Of a DNA stretch of 64,000 nt, positions 35,056 to 43,277 are shown one piece after another. Position 1 is the first letter of the stretch. Each line of letters starts with the position of its first letter. The notes under the pieces were generated by a model that did no database searches, was not told the origin of the DNA, and worked only from the letters and a program-made list of their open reading frames with translations. This stretch comes from Sphingomonas sanxanigenens DSM 19645 = NX02 (lineage in GTDB: Bacteria; Pseudomonadota; Alphaproteobacteria; Sphingomonadales; Sphingomonadaceae), in assembly GCF_000512205.2 (NCBI RefSeq), contig NZ_CP006644.1:5098501-5162500 (forward strand). The letters run 5' to 3'. Position numbers and translations under genes: made by a program.

Positions 35056-35645
35056 CCAGATCGCTGCTCGCCCTCGCCGCTGCGCTGGCGCTTGGCGGAT
35101 GCATCAGCTTCGGGGAGGATCCGCCCCCCTCGCTGCTGACCCTGTCCGCCACCTCCAGCGTGGCGCCCGGCAAGATCCTCACCGCCAAGCCCGACGCCGC
35201 GATCGCGGTGCTGGTGCCGCGCGTGCCCGCAGCGCTCGCCACCACCCGCGTGCCGGTGCAGTCGGGCGCGACGCAGGTCGCCTATCTGAAGGAAGCGGTG
35301 TGGGTGGAAGCGCCCGCGCGGCTGTTCGAACGGCTGCTGGAAGAGACGATCGGTGCGCGCACCGGCCGCGTCGTCATCGGCCCGCGCGACTATGCCGGCG
35401 CGCCGGGCATGCGGCTGTCGGGCGAACTCCAGAATTTCGGGCTCGACGCGACGCGGATGGAAGCGGTCGTCACCTATGACGCGGTGCTCCAGCGCGACGG
35501 CAGCGACGAGGTGATGACCCGCCGTTTCGAAGCGCGCGTGCCCGCGGGCGAGGCCAAGCCGGAACCGGTGGGCCGTGCGATCAACGAGGCTGCGAACAAG
35601 GTTGCCGACGAGGTGACCGCGTGGCTGGCCGAAGCGACTTCGTGA
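35052..35645 (+). CDS. ABC-type transport auxiliary lipoprotein (PqiC-like)
   Basis: The product has 197 residues. The signal TRSLLALAAALALGG followed by Cys17 marks a lipoprotein. The PqiC-like domain covers about 25-195 (AAIAVLVPRVPAAL, then AYLKEAVWVEAPARLFERLL). It is likely the outer-membrane anchor for the MlaEFD complex and stands where E. coli has mlaC-mlaB. The ATG overlaps the mlaD stop by four bases. Confidence 0.88.
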   Translation: MTRSLLALAAALALGGCISFGEDPPPSLLTLSATSSVAPGKILTAKPDAAIAVLVPRVPAALATTRVPVQSGATQVAYLKEAVWVEAPARLFERLLEETIGARTGRVVIGPRDYAGAPGMRLSGELQNFGLDATRMEAVVTYDAVLQRDGSDEVMTRRFEARVPAGEAKPEPVGRAINEAANKVADEVTAWLAEATS

Positions 35646-35700
35646 CCGGGCCGAGCGGGCAGCCCCAAGCTTCATCATTCCGACGATGACGTGACCGACC

Positions 35701-35718
35701 CGGCGGCGCAAACCGCCG
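35701..35718. terminator. Hairpin between the Mla operon and phhA
   Basis: CGGCGG and CCGCCG (35701-35706 and 35713-35718) enclose CGCAAA. It lies between convergent gene ends and may terminate both. Confidence 0.45.
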
Positions 35719-35740
35719 CCGGCAAAGGCCGCCGGCAGAA

Positions 35741-36604
35741 TCAGCCCGCGGCGCGGCGCCGTGCAAAGGCCTGGGTGCCGCGGGTTATCACCCGATCCTC
35801 CGGCAGGATCGTGTCGATCTCGATATCGGGCAGCGATTCCAGCGCATCGTAAACGGGCGCGAAATCGGTGCCGGCGGTGCGCGCCAGCAGATCCTCGAAA
35901 CTGTCGATCACGAAATAATTCTGCTGATAATCGTCGATGCGATACCGGGTGCGCATCACCCGCTGCAGATCGAACGCGATCCGGTGCGGCGAGGGATCGT
36001 CGAGCGCGAACAGCGATTCGCCATAGGAGGAGACGATGCCGGCGCCGTACAGCCTGAGCGCGTCGCCGTCGCGGATCAGCCCGAATTCGACCGTGTACCA
36101 GTAGAGCCGCGAGAATTGCGGCAGCATGCCGCGCGCCAGCGCCATCTGGCCGCCGCGGCCATAGGCCTGCATATAATCGGCGAACACCGGGTTGGCGAGC
36201 AACGGCACATGCCCGAACACGTCGTGGAAGACGTCCGGTTCCTGCAGATAGTCGATCTGGTCGGGCGTGCGGATGAAGCGGCCGGCGACGAAGCGGCGGT
36301 TGGCGAGATGATCGAAGAACACATCGTCGGGCACCAGCCCGGGCACCGCGACCACCTGCCAGCCGGTGGCGCGCATCAGCCGCTCCGAAAGCTCGGCGAA
36401 ATCGGGGATGCCGGGGCGCGACATGCGCAGCACGTCGAGCCCGTCGAGGAAGGCGGGCGCGACCCGGCCGGGCAGCATCGCCTGCTGGCGGGCGAACAGC
36501 CGATCCCACATCGCATGCTCGTCGGGCGTGTAGCGCGCCCAATCCTGCGGGATGGTCCAATCGGCCGCGGCCGCGGGCGGCCGGGGGGAGGTGGCAGCGT
36601 CCAT
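35741..36604 (-). CDS. phhA: Phenylalanine 4-monooxygenase
   Basis: The product has 287 residues and converts Phe to Tyr with tetrahydrobiopterin and iron. Iron ligands are His127 and His132 in HDVFGH and Glu173 in YTVEFG. The length fits bacterial single-domain enzymes. ATG at 36604 is chosen because the upstream extension is not conserved in the family. The divergent Lrp-type gene lies 59 bp away and probably controls it. Confidence 0.96.
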   Translation of the reverse strand: MDAATSPRPPAAAADWTIPQDWARYTPDEHAMWDRLFARQQAMLPGRVAPAFLDGLDVLRMSRPGIPDFAELSERLMRATGWQVVAVPGLVPDDVFFDHLANRRFVAGRFIRTPDQIDYLQEPDVFHDVFGHVPLLANPVFADYMQAYGRGGQMALARGMLPQFSRLYWYTVEFGLIRDGDALRLYGAGIVSSYGESLFALDDPSPHRIAFDLQRVMRTRYRIDDYQQNYFVIDSFEDLLARTAGTDFAPVYDALESLPDIEIDTILPEDRVITRGTQAFARRRAAG

Positions 36605-36663
36605 GCGGAACAATATAGCGGAGGACGCGCGAAAATTCATTTCAGATTCCGCGGTCCTGGCGC

Positions 36664-37170
36664 ATGAATGACGGCATTCTTTCGATAATCGCGCGGATGA
36701 TGAAACAGATGGTTCAGTTCGATCCGGTCGACCGCCGCATCCTCGCCGAACTGCAGCGCGACGGCGCGCTCAGCCATGCCGAGCTTGCGGCGCGTGTCGG
36801 CGCCTCCCCCGCATCCTGCTGGCGGCGGATCAAGGCGCTGGAGACGGCCGGGGTGCTGCGCGGCACGGTGCGGCTGGTCGATCCCGAAAAGGTCGGCCGC
36901 GGCGTCAACGTGTTCTGCAACATCCGCATGCGCACCCATTCGCGCGACGATGTCGCGCTGTTCGAAGCGTTCGTGCAGGATCGCGCCGAGGTGCTCGAAT
37001 GCTATTCGATGTCGGGCGACTGGGATTATCTTCTGCGCATCGTGGCGGCGGACGTGGCGGACCTCGAACGCTTCCTGATGCGCACCTTGCGCGAGCATCC
37101 GTCGGTGGGCGCCACCTCATCCCATTTCGCACTGGCGCAGACCAAGTACAGCACGGCCTATCCGGTGTGA
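36664..37170 (+). CDS. Lrp/AsnC-family transcriptional regulator
   Basis: The product has up to 168 residues. An N-terminal HTH (VDRRILAELQRDGALSHAEL, then ARVGASPASCWRRIKALE) is followed by the RAM ligand-binding domain (VNVFCNIRMR, VLECYSMSGDWDYLLRI). The true start may be a later ATG (36697, 36700 or 36709), since Lrp proteins normally begin just before the FDPVDRRIL helix. Position opposite phhA suggests control by an aromatic amino acid. Confidence 0.92.
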   Translation: MNDGILSIIARMMKQMVQFDPVDRRILAELQRDGALSHAELAARVGASPASCWRRIKALETAGVLRGTVRLVDPEKVGRGVNVFCNIRMRTHSRDDVALFEAFVQDRAEVLECYSMSGDWDYLLRIVAADVADLERFLMRTLREHPSVGATSSHFALAQTKYSTAYPV

Positions 37171-37199
37171 TCGCGCGACGCCGCGGCCTGTGCAGCGCG

Positions 37200-37221
37200 C
37201 CGGCTTGCTTCTAGAAGCCGG
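37200..37221 (+). terminator. Terminator of the Lrp-type gene
   Basis: CCGGCTT (37200-37206) pairs with AAGCCGG (37215-37221) around an 8-nt loop, 30 bp after the stop. Confidence 0.4.
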
Positions 37222-37248
37222 GGCCTGTTGTTCGAGGGAGATTGATCG

Positions 37249-37863
37249 ATGACCATCGCCGGACGCCGCGGCCTCGCGGCCGCCGCTCTCGCCACGCTGG
37301 CTGCCGCACCCGCCGCGCACGCCCAGGCGCAACCGGCCGCACCATCGCTGGGCGGCCCGGTGATCCCGGGGCTGTGCATGCTGTCGATCGAGACGATGAT
37401 CACCACCTCCAAGGTCGGCGTCGCCACCGAGGCGCGGCTGAAGGAGCTGGCGACGCAGGCGCAGACCGAGGTCGACACGCAGCGCCGGCCGATCGAGGCC
37501 GAGATCAAGGCGTTCCAGACCGCGGCGGCCGGGCTGAAGCCCGAGGATCGCGCCGCGCGCCAGCGGGCGCTGGCCACCAAGCTGCAACCGATCGAGGCGG
37601 TCGCGCAGCAGCGCACGCGCGAGTTGCAGGCGACGCGGGTCAAGGCGCTGCAGCGGATCAGCACCGACGCGCAGCCGGTGATCGCGCAGGTCTACAAGCA
37701 GAAGAATTGCGGGCTGCTGATCAACCGCGGCAGCGTGCTGGGCGGCAACACCGCCAACGACCTGACCGCCGCGGTGGTGCAGGGGCTGGACGCCAAGGTC
37801 AGCACGGCGAGCTTCAACCGCGAAGTGCTGCCGGCGGCGGCCCCGGCCGCGCCGCAGCGTTAA
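37249..37863 (+). CDS. OmpH/Skp-family periplasmic chaperone
   Basis: The product has 204 residues. A signal peptide ends PAAHAQA near 27. The body is a long helical hairpin rich in Ala, Gln, Lys and Glu, typical of Skp/OmpH tentacles (QAQTEVDTQRRPIEAEIKAF and AARQRALATKLQPIEAVAQQ). It probably holds unfolded outer-membrane proteins. Its two cysteines (PGLCMLS and QKNCGLL) are unusual for Skp and may pair. It is not next to bamA, so it may be a second copy. Confidence 0.85.
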   Translation: MTIAGRRGLAAAALATLAAAPAAHAQAQPAAPSLGGPVIPGLCMLSIETMITTSKVGVATEARLKELATQAQTEVDTQRRPIEAEIKAFQTAAAGLKPEDRAARQRALATKLQPIEAVAQQRTRELQATRVKALQRISTDAQPVIAQVYKQKNCGLLINRGSVLGGNTANDLTAAVVQGLDAKVSTASFNREVLPAAAPAAPQR

Positions 37864-37972
37864 GGGCGGAGCCGTTCGAGGCGTTCCCGACGGGACGGGT
37901 TCGTTCGGCCGCGAGCGCGATCGAGCGACGTTCGGGCGCGTCGACCGGCGGCGGCATCACCAGCGCAGTCGA

Positions 37973-38419
37973 TCATGGCTGCTGGCGCCGCGCGGCGATC
38001 TCGCGGCTGAGCACGTCGCAGACGCGCAGGGTCGCCGCGATATCCTCGCTCGGCGCGTCGGCGAGCAATTCTATGCGCAGCGCCTGCAGCCGGTGCTCGA
38101 TCCTGGCGGCCATGGTCGCGCCGCTATCGGTCAGGCTGACATGGTTGATGCGCCGATCCCCGGCATCGCTGCGGCGCTCGACCAGCCCCTGCGCTTCCAG
38201 TTGCTGCAATGTGCGCACCAGCGACGGCTGGGTGACGCCGATCTGCCGCGCCAGATCCCCCTGCTTCACCGCGGGGCCGAGGCGATCGAGATAGATCAGG
38301 CACCAGCCCGACGAGTTCGACACCCGCAGCTCCGCCAGCACCTCGTCGGCAAGCTGTTGCCAGGCGCGGGATACGGGGCTGAGCCGGGTCGCGAGGTCGC
38401 GTTCGAGCGTGCGGCGCAT
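37973..38419 (-). CDS. MarR-family transcriptional regulator
   Basis: The product has 148 residues. The winged HTH is QGDLARQIGVTQPSLVRTLQ, then QLEAQGLVERRSDAGDRRIN with the beta-wing. It resembles SlyA/MarR proteins that answer to phenolic ligands. A perfect palindrome four bases upstream of the ATG suggests autorepression. No divergent gene starts on the other side, so further targets must be elsewhere or include the NAT operon. Confidence 0.92.
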   Translation of the reverse strand: MRRTLERDLATRLSPVSRAWQQLADEVLAELRVSNSSGWCLIYLDRLGPAVKQGDLARQIGVTQPSLVRTLQQLEAQGLVERRSDAGDRRINHVSLTDSGATMAARIEHRLQALRIELLADAPSEDIAATLRVCDVLSREIAARRQQP

Positions 38420-38423
38420 GGAT

Positions 38424-38441
38424 ATTAGTTAGCCAACTAAT
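38424..38441. promoter_or_regulatory. MarR-type operator
   Basis: ATTAGTT-AGCC-AACTAAT is a palindrome with perfect 7-bp arms, directly before the marR-type ATG. TTAGTTxxCTAACTAA-like sites are typical for MarR proteins. An AT-rich site in this GC-rich region is unlikely by chance. Confidence 0.75.
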
Positions 38442-38605
38442 GGTTTTGAATCAAGCGGAGGACGGCGGGGCGGGAAAAGGCGTCAGGCCATGGCGGGATG
38501 CCCATTTTCTCGACGCGCGGCATCTGGAGAGGCGACGGCTTCCGGCATCCCGCCCAAACATCATGCGATCGGAATGTTTCAGCGCCGGGGAGGAAAAGTA
38601 CGCTG

Positions 38606-39451
38606 TCAGCCGAACAGATCCCGGTGCCGCGCCTCGATCGACGGCCACATCCCCGCGACCTCCGGCAGATCGAGCCCGAACGTGTCGCCGAGCACCGCGA
38701 CGATCTCCTCTCCGCTCATCAGCAGTCTTTTCTCGCGTGCCCATGGGGTGGATTCGGTGAGCACCCGGCCGCGCAGCGCGAGGTGGGTGGTGCCGGTCCG
38801 GCGCTGGACGACGAGGTTCTGGACGAAGACCGAGGCGGGATCGGTCTGCAGCGCGACGAGATGCGCGGCGAGGCGGCTGTCGTCGGCGGGTTCGGGCCGG
38901 AAATCCCAGCTGAACGGCATGCCGCCGATCCATTCCTCGAACCGCCACCAGCCCTCGCCGATCGGCTTGAGCGCGATGTCGAACGGGGCATGGTCGTGCC
39001 GGCCCTCCGCGAAGGGGATCGGTTCGGCCAGGCTGCCGCCGAAGCCGACATCGACCAGCCAGGGCCTGTCGAGCATGACGATCAGCGCGAGATGGTTGCC
39101 GACCGCGGCGTCGCCGCGCTCCACCCGCATCACCCCGCCGCCGATCCGCATCACCGGAAAGCCGAGCGCGGTCAGCGCCCAGCCGAGCAGGCCGTTCTGT
39201 TCGAAGCACCAGCCGCCGCGCTTCCGCACGACCAGCTTGTCGTAGATCGCCGGCAGCGCGCTCGACACGCGGCGCTGGAGCAGCACATCGACATTCTCGA
39301 ACGGGATCGCGGCGATGTGCGTGCGGACGATCCCCGCCAGGGTGGCATGGTCGACCGCGCACGGCGCTTCATAGCCGATCCGCCGCAAATAGGCGTCGAG
39401 CGCGGTGAAGGCCGAAACCGCGGCCGGCGGGGGAGGAAGGCGCGAAATCAT
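38606..39451 (-). CDS. nat: Arylamine N-acetyltransferase
   Basis: The product has 281 residues and acetylates aromatic amines and hydrazines from acetyl-CoA. The catalytic triad is Cys82 in RGGWCFEQN, His120 in GNHLALIV and Asp134 in VDVGFGG. The start overlaps the stop of the VOC gene (ATGA), so the two are one operon. A SoxR-type site lies upstream of that operon. Confidence 0.95.
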   Translation of the reverse strand: MISRLPPPPAAVSAFTALDAYLRRIGYEAPCAVDHATLAGIVRTHIAAIPFENVDVLLQRRVSSALPAIYDKLVVRKRGGWCFEQNGLLGWALTALGFPVMRIGGGVMRVERGDAAVGNHLALIVMLDRPWLVDVGFGGSLAEPIPFAEGRHDHAPFDIALKPIGEGWWRFEEWIGGMPFSWDFRPEPADDSRLAAHLVALQTDPASVFVQNLVVQRRTGTTHLALRGRVLTESTPWAREKRLLMSGEEIVAVLGDTFGLDLPEVAGMWPSIEARHRDLFG

Positions 39452-39819
39452 CGGTAGCTCACCACCTCATATTCGATGCCGTCGGCATCGAGGAAGTAGA
39501 AGCGCCGTCCGGGCGCGTAATCGCCATGGTTGAACGGACCGAGACCGGCGGCGATCACGCGGCGTTCGGTGGCGTCGAGATCATCGACCTCGATGCCGAT
39601 ATGGTTGAGCGGTCGGCCCCTGGCGCTGCCTTCCCGCGCTGCGCCCGCCGCGGAGAGCGCGACATAGGATCCCTCGCCGCCGACATGCACGGTGCGCCCG
39701 CCGCCGATGTTGGTGCCCTGCCAGCGGACCTGCCAGTCGAACAGCGCCTGCATCATCCCGGCGGTGCGTTCGGGATCGCGGACGGTGATGTTGATATGTT
39801 CGAGTCGCGGATGCGCCAT
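39448..39819 (-). CDS. VOC-family (glyoxalase/dioxygenase-like) protein
   Basis: The product has 123 residues with the paired beta-alpha-beta-beta-beta units of the VOC fold. RLEHINITVRDPERTAGMMQ opens the first and LNHIGIEVDDLDATERRVIA the second. The end DADGIEYEVVSYR carries a possible metal-ligand Glu. Specific function is unknown; a glyoxalase-like isomerase, lyase or dioxygenase is possible. AGGAG lies upstream of ATG 39819. It is the first gene of the NAT operon. Confidence 0.88.
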   Translation of the reverse strand: MAHPRLEHINITVRDPERTAGMMQALFDWQVRWQGTNIGGGRTVHVGGEGSYVALSAAGAAREGSARGRPLNHIGIEVDDLDATERRVIAAGLGPFNHGDYAPGRRFYFLDADGIEYEVVSYR

Positions 39820-39879
39820 TGCGGTCTCCTGATGGTCCATGCGCCGCGCCTGCGCGCCGCCGATTTGCCCTTGGTGTAA

Positions 39880-39897
39880 CCTCAAGCTAAGGTGAGG
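39880..39897. promoter_or_regulatory. Probable SoxR box
   Basis: CCTCAAGCTAAGGTGAGG is an 18-bp near-palindrome close to the known SoxR site CCTCAAGTTAACTTGAGG. It lies between divergent soxR and VOC-NAT. On the minus strand a TTGACC-like -35 element overlaps its edge, with TTACAC beyond the other edge, so activation of VOC-NAT is likely. Confidence 0.7.
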
Positions 39898-39922
39898 TCA
39901 AGCTTGAAATGACGGGCGGACG

Positions 39923-40387
39923 ATGGCGCAATCCACCTTGCTGACGATCGGCGAACTGGCGCGGCGCACCGGGCTCAGCGTCTCGGCGATCCGCTTTTAC
40001 GAGGCGCGCGGTCTGGTGAGCGCGATCCGCACGGGCGGCAACCAGCGCCGCTTCCTGCGCGCCGACATCCGCCGGCTGTCGTTCGCGCTGATCGCGCAGC
40101 AACTCGGCCTGTCCCTGGGCGAGATCGAGGCGGAACTGGCGACGCTGCCGCACGGCCGCGCACCGACGCAGGCGGACTGGGCGGCGATCAGCGCGCGGAT
40201 CCGCGGCGCGATCGACCGCCGGATCGCGATGCTGCAGCGGACGCGCGACCGGCTCGACGGCTGCATCGGCTGCGGCTGCCTGTCGCTCAGCAACTGCGCG
40301 CTCTACAACCCGGAGGATCGCGCAGCACGCGCGGGCGCGGGGCCGCGCTTCGTGCTGCACGATGGCGATCCGCCCGAGGGACGATGA
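39923..40387 (+). CDS. soxR: Redox-sensitive MerR-type activator SoxR
   Basis: The product has 154 residues. The N-terminal MerR HTH contains TIGELARRTGLSVSAIRFYE. The [2Fe-2S] motif is Cys114, Cys117, Cys119 and Cys125 in GCIGCGCLSLSNC, the hallmark of SoxR. The cluster senses redox-cycling compounds. It faces the VOC-NAT operon across a SoxR box. No soxS is present, as is normal outside enterobacteria, where SoxR acts directly on its targets. Confidence 0.95.
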   Translation: MAQSTLLTIGELARRTGLSVSAIRFYEARGLVSAIRTGGNQRRFLRADIRRLSFALIAQQLGLSLGEIEAELATLPHGRAPTQADWAAISARIRGAIDRRIAMLQRTRDRLDGCIGCGCLSLSNCALYNPEDRAARAGAGPRFVLHDGDPPEGR

Positions 40388-40408
40388 CGTCCGGGCCGCG
40401 CGCGCGGC

Positions 40409-40927
40409 CTAGCGGCACTTGCGATAGCCGAAGCTGGTGCCGCCGCGGTTGAAGCTCAGCCGCCGCCCGTCGGCGGAAAGATCGATCGACTGCTCCGATC
40501 GCTCGGTCGTGCCCTCGGCGTGGTGGACAATGTCGATCACCAGCCGGCTGCCGTTGCGCGCCGCCGCCTTCACCTCGGACCGGCCCTCATAATAGCCGAT
40601 CTCGGCGGGGGCCACGACGATGCGGGTCAGGCCGGGTTGCGCGCTGCAATCGCCCGGTTCGATCGCCCAGGTGCCGCGATAGGCCGCGGGGATCGGTCCG
40701 GGCGCGGCGTTCGAGGGGGCAGGCGAGGGTGCAGGCGCCTTTTCCGGCGCGCCGATCTCTTCGGGTTCGGGCGTGCGCGACGGCAACACCTCCGGCGCGG
40801 ACGGGCGCATGTCGGCGGCTTCATTCTCTCCGGCGACAGTCTCGACACCCTCCTCGCCCTCCGGTGCGGGCTGGCAGGCGGCGAGCATGATCAATCCGGC
40901 ACCGGCAGGCAGGATCAGGCTTCGCAT
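40409..40927 (-). CDS. Hypothetical lipoprotein
   Basis: The product has 172 residues. RSLILPAGAGLIMLAA followed by Cys18 is a lipobox. A Pro/Glu/Ala-rich linker (25-80) leads to a C-terminal domain with YRGTWAIEPGDCSAQPGLTR and SFGYRKCR, where two cysteines may pair. The domain looks like small sphingomonad surface lipoproteins of unknown role. Confidence 0.75.
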   Translation of the reverse strand: MRSLILPAGAGLIMLAACQPAPEGEEGVETVAGENEAADMRPSAPEVLPSRTPEPEEIGAPEKAPAPSPAPSNAAPGPIPAAYRGTWAIEPGDCSAQPGLTRIVVAPAEIGYYEGRSEVKAAARNGSRLVIDIVHHAEGTTERSEQSIDLSADGRRLSFNRGGTSFGYRKCR

Positions 40928-41169
40928 AGTCGGGAAACGCGTGCCCCGGCGGAAGGCTCCGCCGTCCGGATCGACGCCCTGGTCAGCTTCGCGCCGGCGC
41001 AACTCTGCTTGCACGCCGGCCGGCCTTTGACCACCGGCCGCAGCGCATCCAGCAGGGTCTTGCGCAGCACATCGGCGGCGCCGACGTCGTGAACCTGCGG
41101 GCCCGGCGACCCGGCGGCGGCCGGAACCGCGCAGACGAGCGCCAGCAGCGCGAGGGACCGGATGAGCAT
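40915..41169 (-). CDS. Hypothetical small exported protein
   Basis: The product has 84 residues. LIRSLALLALVCAVPAAAG is a signal peptide. The mature part contains VLRKTLLDALRPVVKGRPAC and two further cysteines. Its last codons overlap the start of the lipoprotein gene by 13 bases. The ribosome-binding site is weak, so gene status is uncertain; a frameshifted remnant is possible. Confidence 0.5.
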   Translation of the reverse strand: MLIRSLALLALVCAVPAAAGSPGPQVHDVGAADVLRKTLLDALRPVVKGRPACKQSCAGAKLTRASIRTAEPSAGARVSRLCEA

Positions 41170-41270
41170 GCAGCGTCGATAGCGCGGACCGCAAGCACAT
41201 ACAGCCTCGATCATATCTGCACCGCGCCCGCCTAGCAGCTTCGGCGATCCTCGCAGCCAAGAGGCCGCCC

Positions 41271-42785
41271 ATGCGCATCCTGCTCGTCAACATCTCCCAT
41301 CCCGCGATCGGCAGCCGGATCCCGAAGGAGCAGCTTCCGCCGCTCGGGCTGCTCAGCATCGGCGGCCCGCTGATCGACGATGGTCATGACGTGACGCTGA
41401 TCGACGGCGAACTGGGGCCGATGAGCGAACCCGCGCTGCTCGGCGCGATCTTCGCGCACGCGCCGGAGGCTGTGCTGTTCGGCCATTCGGGATCCTCCTC
41501 CGCGCAGCCGATTATCAGCCGCATCTCCGAATCCGTTTCGCGCCTGCTGCCGGAGGTTCCGATCGTCTACGGCGGCGTCCATCCCAGCTATTTCTGGCGC
41601 GAGATTCTGGCGGACGAGCCCTATGTCCGCGCAATCGTGCGCGGTGAGGGCGAAGAAACGGCACGCCAGTTAATGCGCGCGATCGCAACCGGCAGCCCGT
41701 TGGACGCGCTTCGCGGTGTCGCCTTTCGCCGCAACGGCCAGCCGGTCGCCAACCCGGCCGCGCCCGTCATTGCCGATCTCGACGCCTATCGCATCGGCTG
41801 GGAGCTGATCGACCACGCCCGATACAGCTATTGGGGCGGCAAGCGGGCAGTGGTGATCCAGTTCTCGCGCGGCTGCCCGCATCCGTGCACCTATTGCGGC
41901 CAGCGCGGTTTCTGGACGCGCTGGCGCCATCGCGATCCGGTGAGGCTCGCTGCCGAGATCGGCCGCCTCCACCGCAACCACGGCGTGGAGGTGTTCAACT
42001 TCGCCGACGAGAATCCCAGCGCCGGTCGCAAGCCGTGGCGCGCCTTCCTCGAAGCGCTGATCGCCGAGAATGTGCAGGTGACGTTGGTCGGCTCGACCCG
42101 CGCCGACGACATCGTCCGCGACGCCGATTTCCTCCATCTCTACAAGCAGGCGGGCTTCGAACGCTTCCTGCTCGGCATGGAGAACACCGACGAGGCAACG
42201 CTCAAGCTGATCCGGAAGGGCGGCGCCACCAGCAGCGACCGCGAGGCGATCCGCCTGCTGCGTCGACATAACATATTGTCGATGGCGACCTGGGTGTCGG
42301 GGTTCGAGGAGGAGACGCTCGCCAGCCTGTGGCGCGGACTGCGCCAGTTGATCGCCTATGATCCCGACCAGATCCAGGCGCTCTACGTCACCCCGCACCG
42401 CTGGACACCCTATTACAGGCTCGCCGCCGGCCGCCGCATCGTCCAGCCCGACCTCGGCCGGTGGGATTACAAGCATCAGGTGCTGGCGATGGCGCGGCTC
42501 AGGCCGTGGCAGCTCTTCGCGTGCGTGAAGCTGATCGAGGCGGCTGCACAGCTCCGTCCGCGTGCACTGCGGCGCTGGCTGTGGAACCCCGAAAAGCGCA
42601 TCCGTCACGCGATTCGCTGGTATTACAGGATGGGCCGCCGGGTATGGCTGCATGAGATCCTGCAGTTCCTGTTCCACGACCGCGCGGGCGAAGACGGACG
42701 GACCCTGGCCGACCTCCTCGGCGACACGCAGGATCATGAGGAAGAGGCATCCGCGGCGCCGGCGCGACGCGTGCGAGTGGGTTAG
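41271..42785 (+). CDS. B12-binding radical SAM protein, BchE-like
   Basis: The product has 504 residues. The N-terminal cobalamin-binding domain (1-140) has RILLVNISHPAIG and VPIVYGGVHPSYFW. The radical SAM cluster is bound by CPHPCTYC (C-x3-C-x2-C) near 205. SAM-domain motifs continue in FNFADENPSAGRKP and FLLGMENTDEATLK. The pattern is closest to BchE, the oxygen-independent cyclase of bacteriochlorophyll synthesis, but the group also holds methylases and cyclases. No photosynthesis genes are near. The gene stands alone on its strand. Confidence 0.85.
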   Translation: MRILLVNISHPAIGSRIPKEQLPPLGLLSIGGPLIDDGHDVTLIDGELGPMSEPALLGAIFAHAPEAVLFGHSGSSSAQPIISRISESVSRLLPEVPIVYGGVHPSYFWREILADEPYVRAIVRGEGEETARQLMRAIATGSPLDALRGVAFRRNGQPVANPAAPVIADLDAYRIGWELIDHARYSYWGGKRAVVIQFSRGCPHPCTYCGQRGFWTRWRHRDPVRLAAEIGRLHRNHGVEVFNFADENPSAGRKPWRAFLEALIAENVQVTLVGSTRADDIVRDADFLHLYKQAGFERFLLGMENTDEATLKLIRKGGATSSDREAIRLLRRHNILSMATWVSGFEEETLASLWRGLRQLIAYDPDQIQALYVTPHRWTPYYRLAAGRRIVQPDLGRWDYKHQVLAMARLRPWQLFACVKLIEAAAQLRPRALRRWLWNPEKRIRHAIRWYYRMGRRVWLHEILQFLFHDRAGEDGRTLADLLGDTQDHEEEASAAPARRVRVG

Positions 42786-42828
42786 CGCTCGACGGGCGAC
42801 CTCAAGATGGCTGCCGCGCCGGACGGGT

Positions 42829-43224
42829 CTACTTCACCTTCTCGTAAGGCACGAACGACCCCAGCCGGCAGAGCGGCCCCGGAATGCTCATCCCCGGATC
42901 GATCGCCCGCACCCGGTCCCCGTCGCAGATCTGCCCGCCATAGACTTCGCTGACCAGGGTGCTGCTCCAGCGCAGCGACGGGCAGGCCTGGGGCAGCTCG
43001 TTGCGCCAGACGCGGCTCGCGCCCTCGTGATAGATGAGCGTATGGCCATCGATGATCGTCGCGCGGGTCTGCTGGCTCTGGATGCAGCGCTGCGGCTTGC
43101 CGGGGACGCGATCCTTCAGCACGCTCGCCAGTTCCTTCGCGGCGCGCTCGGTGCGCGGCGGTTCGGCGGGGGCGGCGGCGATGACGGCGAGGGCCGGCAG
43201 CAGGATCAGGAACGGGCGGCGCAT
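42829..43224 (-). CDS. Hypothetical exported protein
   Basis: The product has 131 residues with signal peptide RRPFLILLPALAVIAAAPA. The mature part has four cysteines (PQRCIQS, PQACPSL, GQICDGD, GPLCRLG) and ends FVPYEKVK. The pattern of IDGHTLIYHEG followed by RVWRNELP recurs in small sphingomonad periplasmic proteins. No activity is known. It lies 53 bp after gloB on the same strand. Confidence 0.75.
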   Translation of the reverse strand: MRRPFLILLPALAVIAAAPAEPPRTERAAKELASVLKDRVPGKPQRCIQSQQTRATIIDGHTLIYHEGASRVWRNELPQACPSLRWSSTLVSEVYGGQICDGDRVRAIDPGMSIPGPLCRLGSFVPYEKVK

Positions 43225-43277
43225 CAGGATTCTCCTTCTACCCCCGCCGCGCAGGATAGCCGAACGGAAGCGCGCGG

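Noticed and set aside
35025-36560. 511-residue minus-strand ORF covering phhA and the lipoprotein gene
   Set aside because: It is a shadow frame across two opposite genes; phhA lies in a different frame with all active-site residues.
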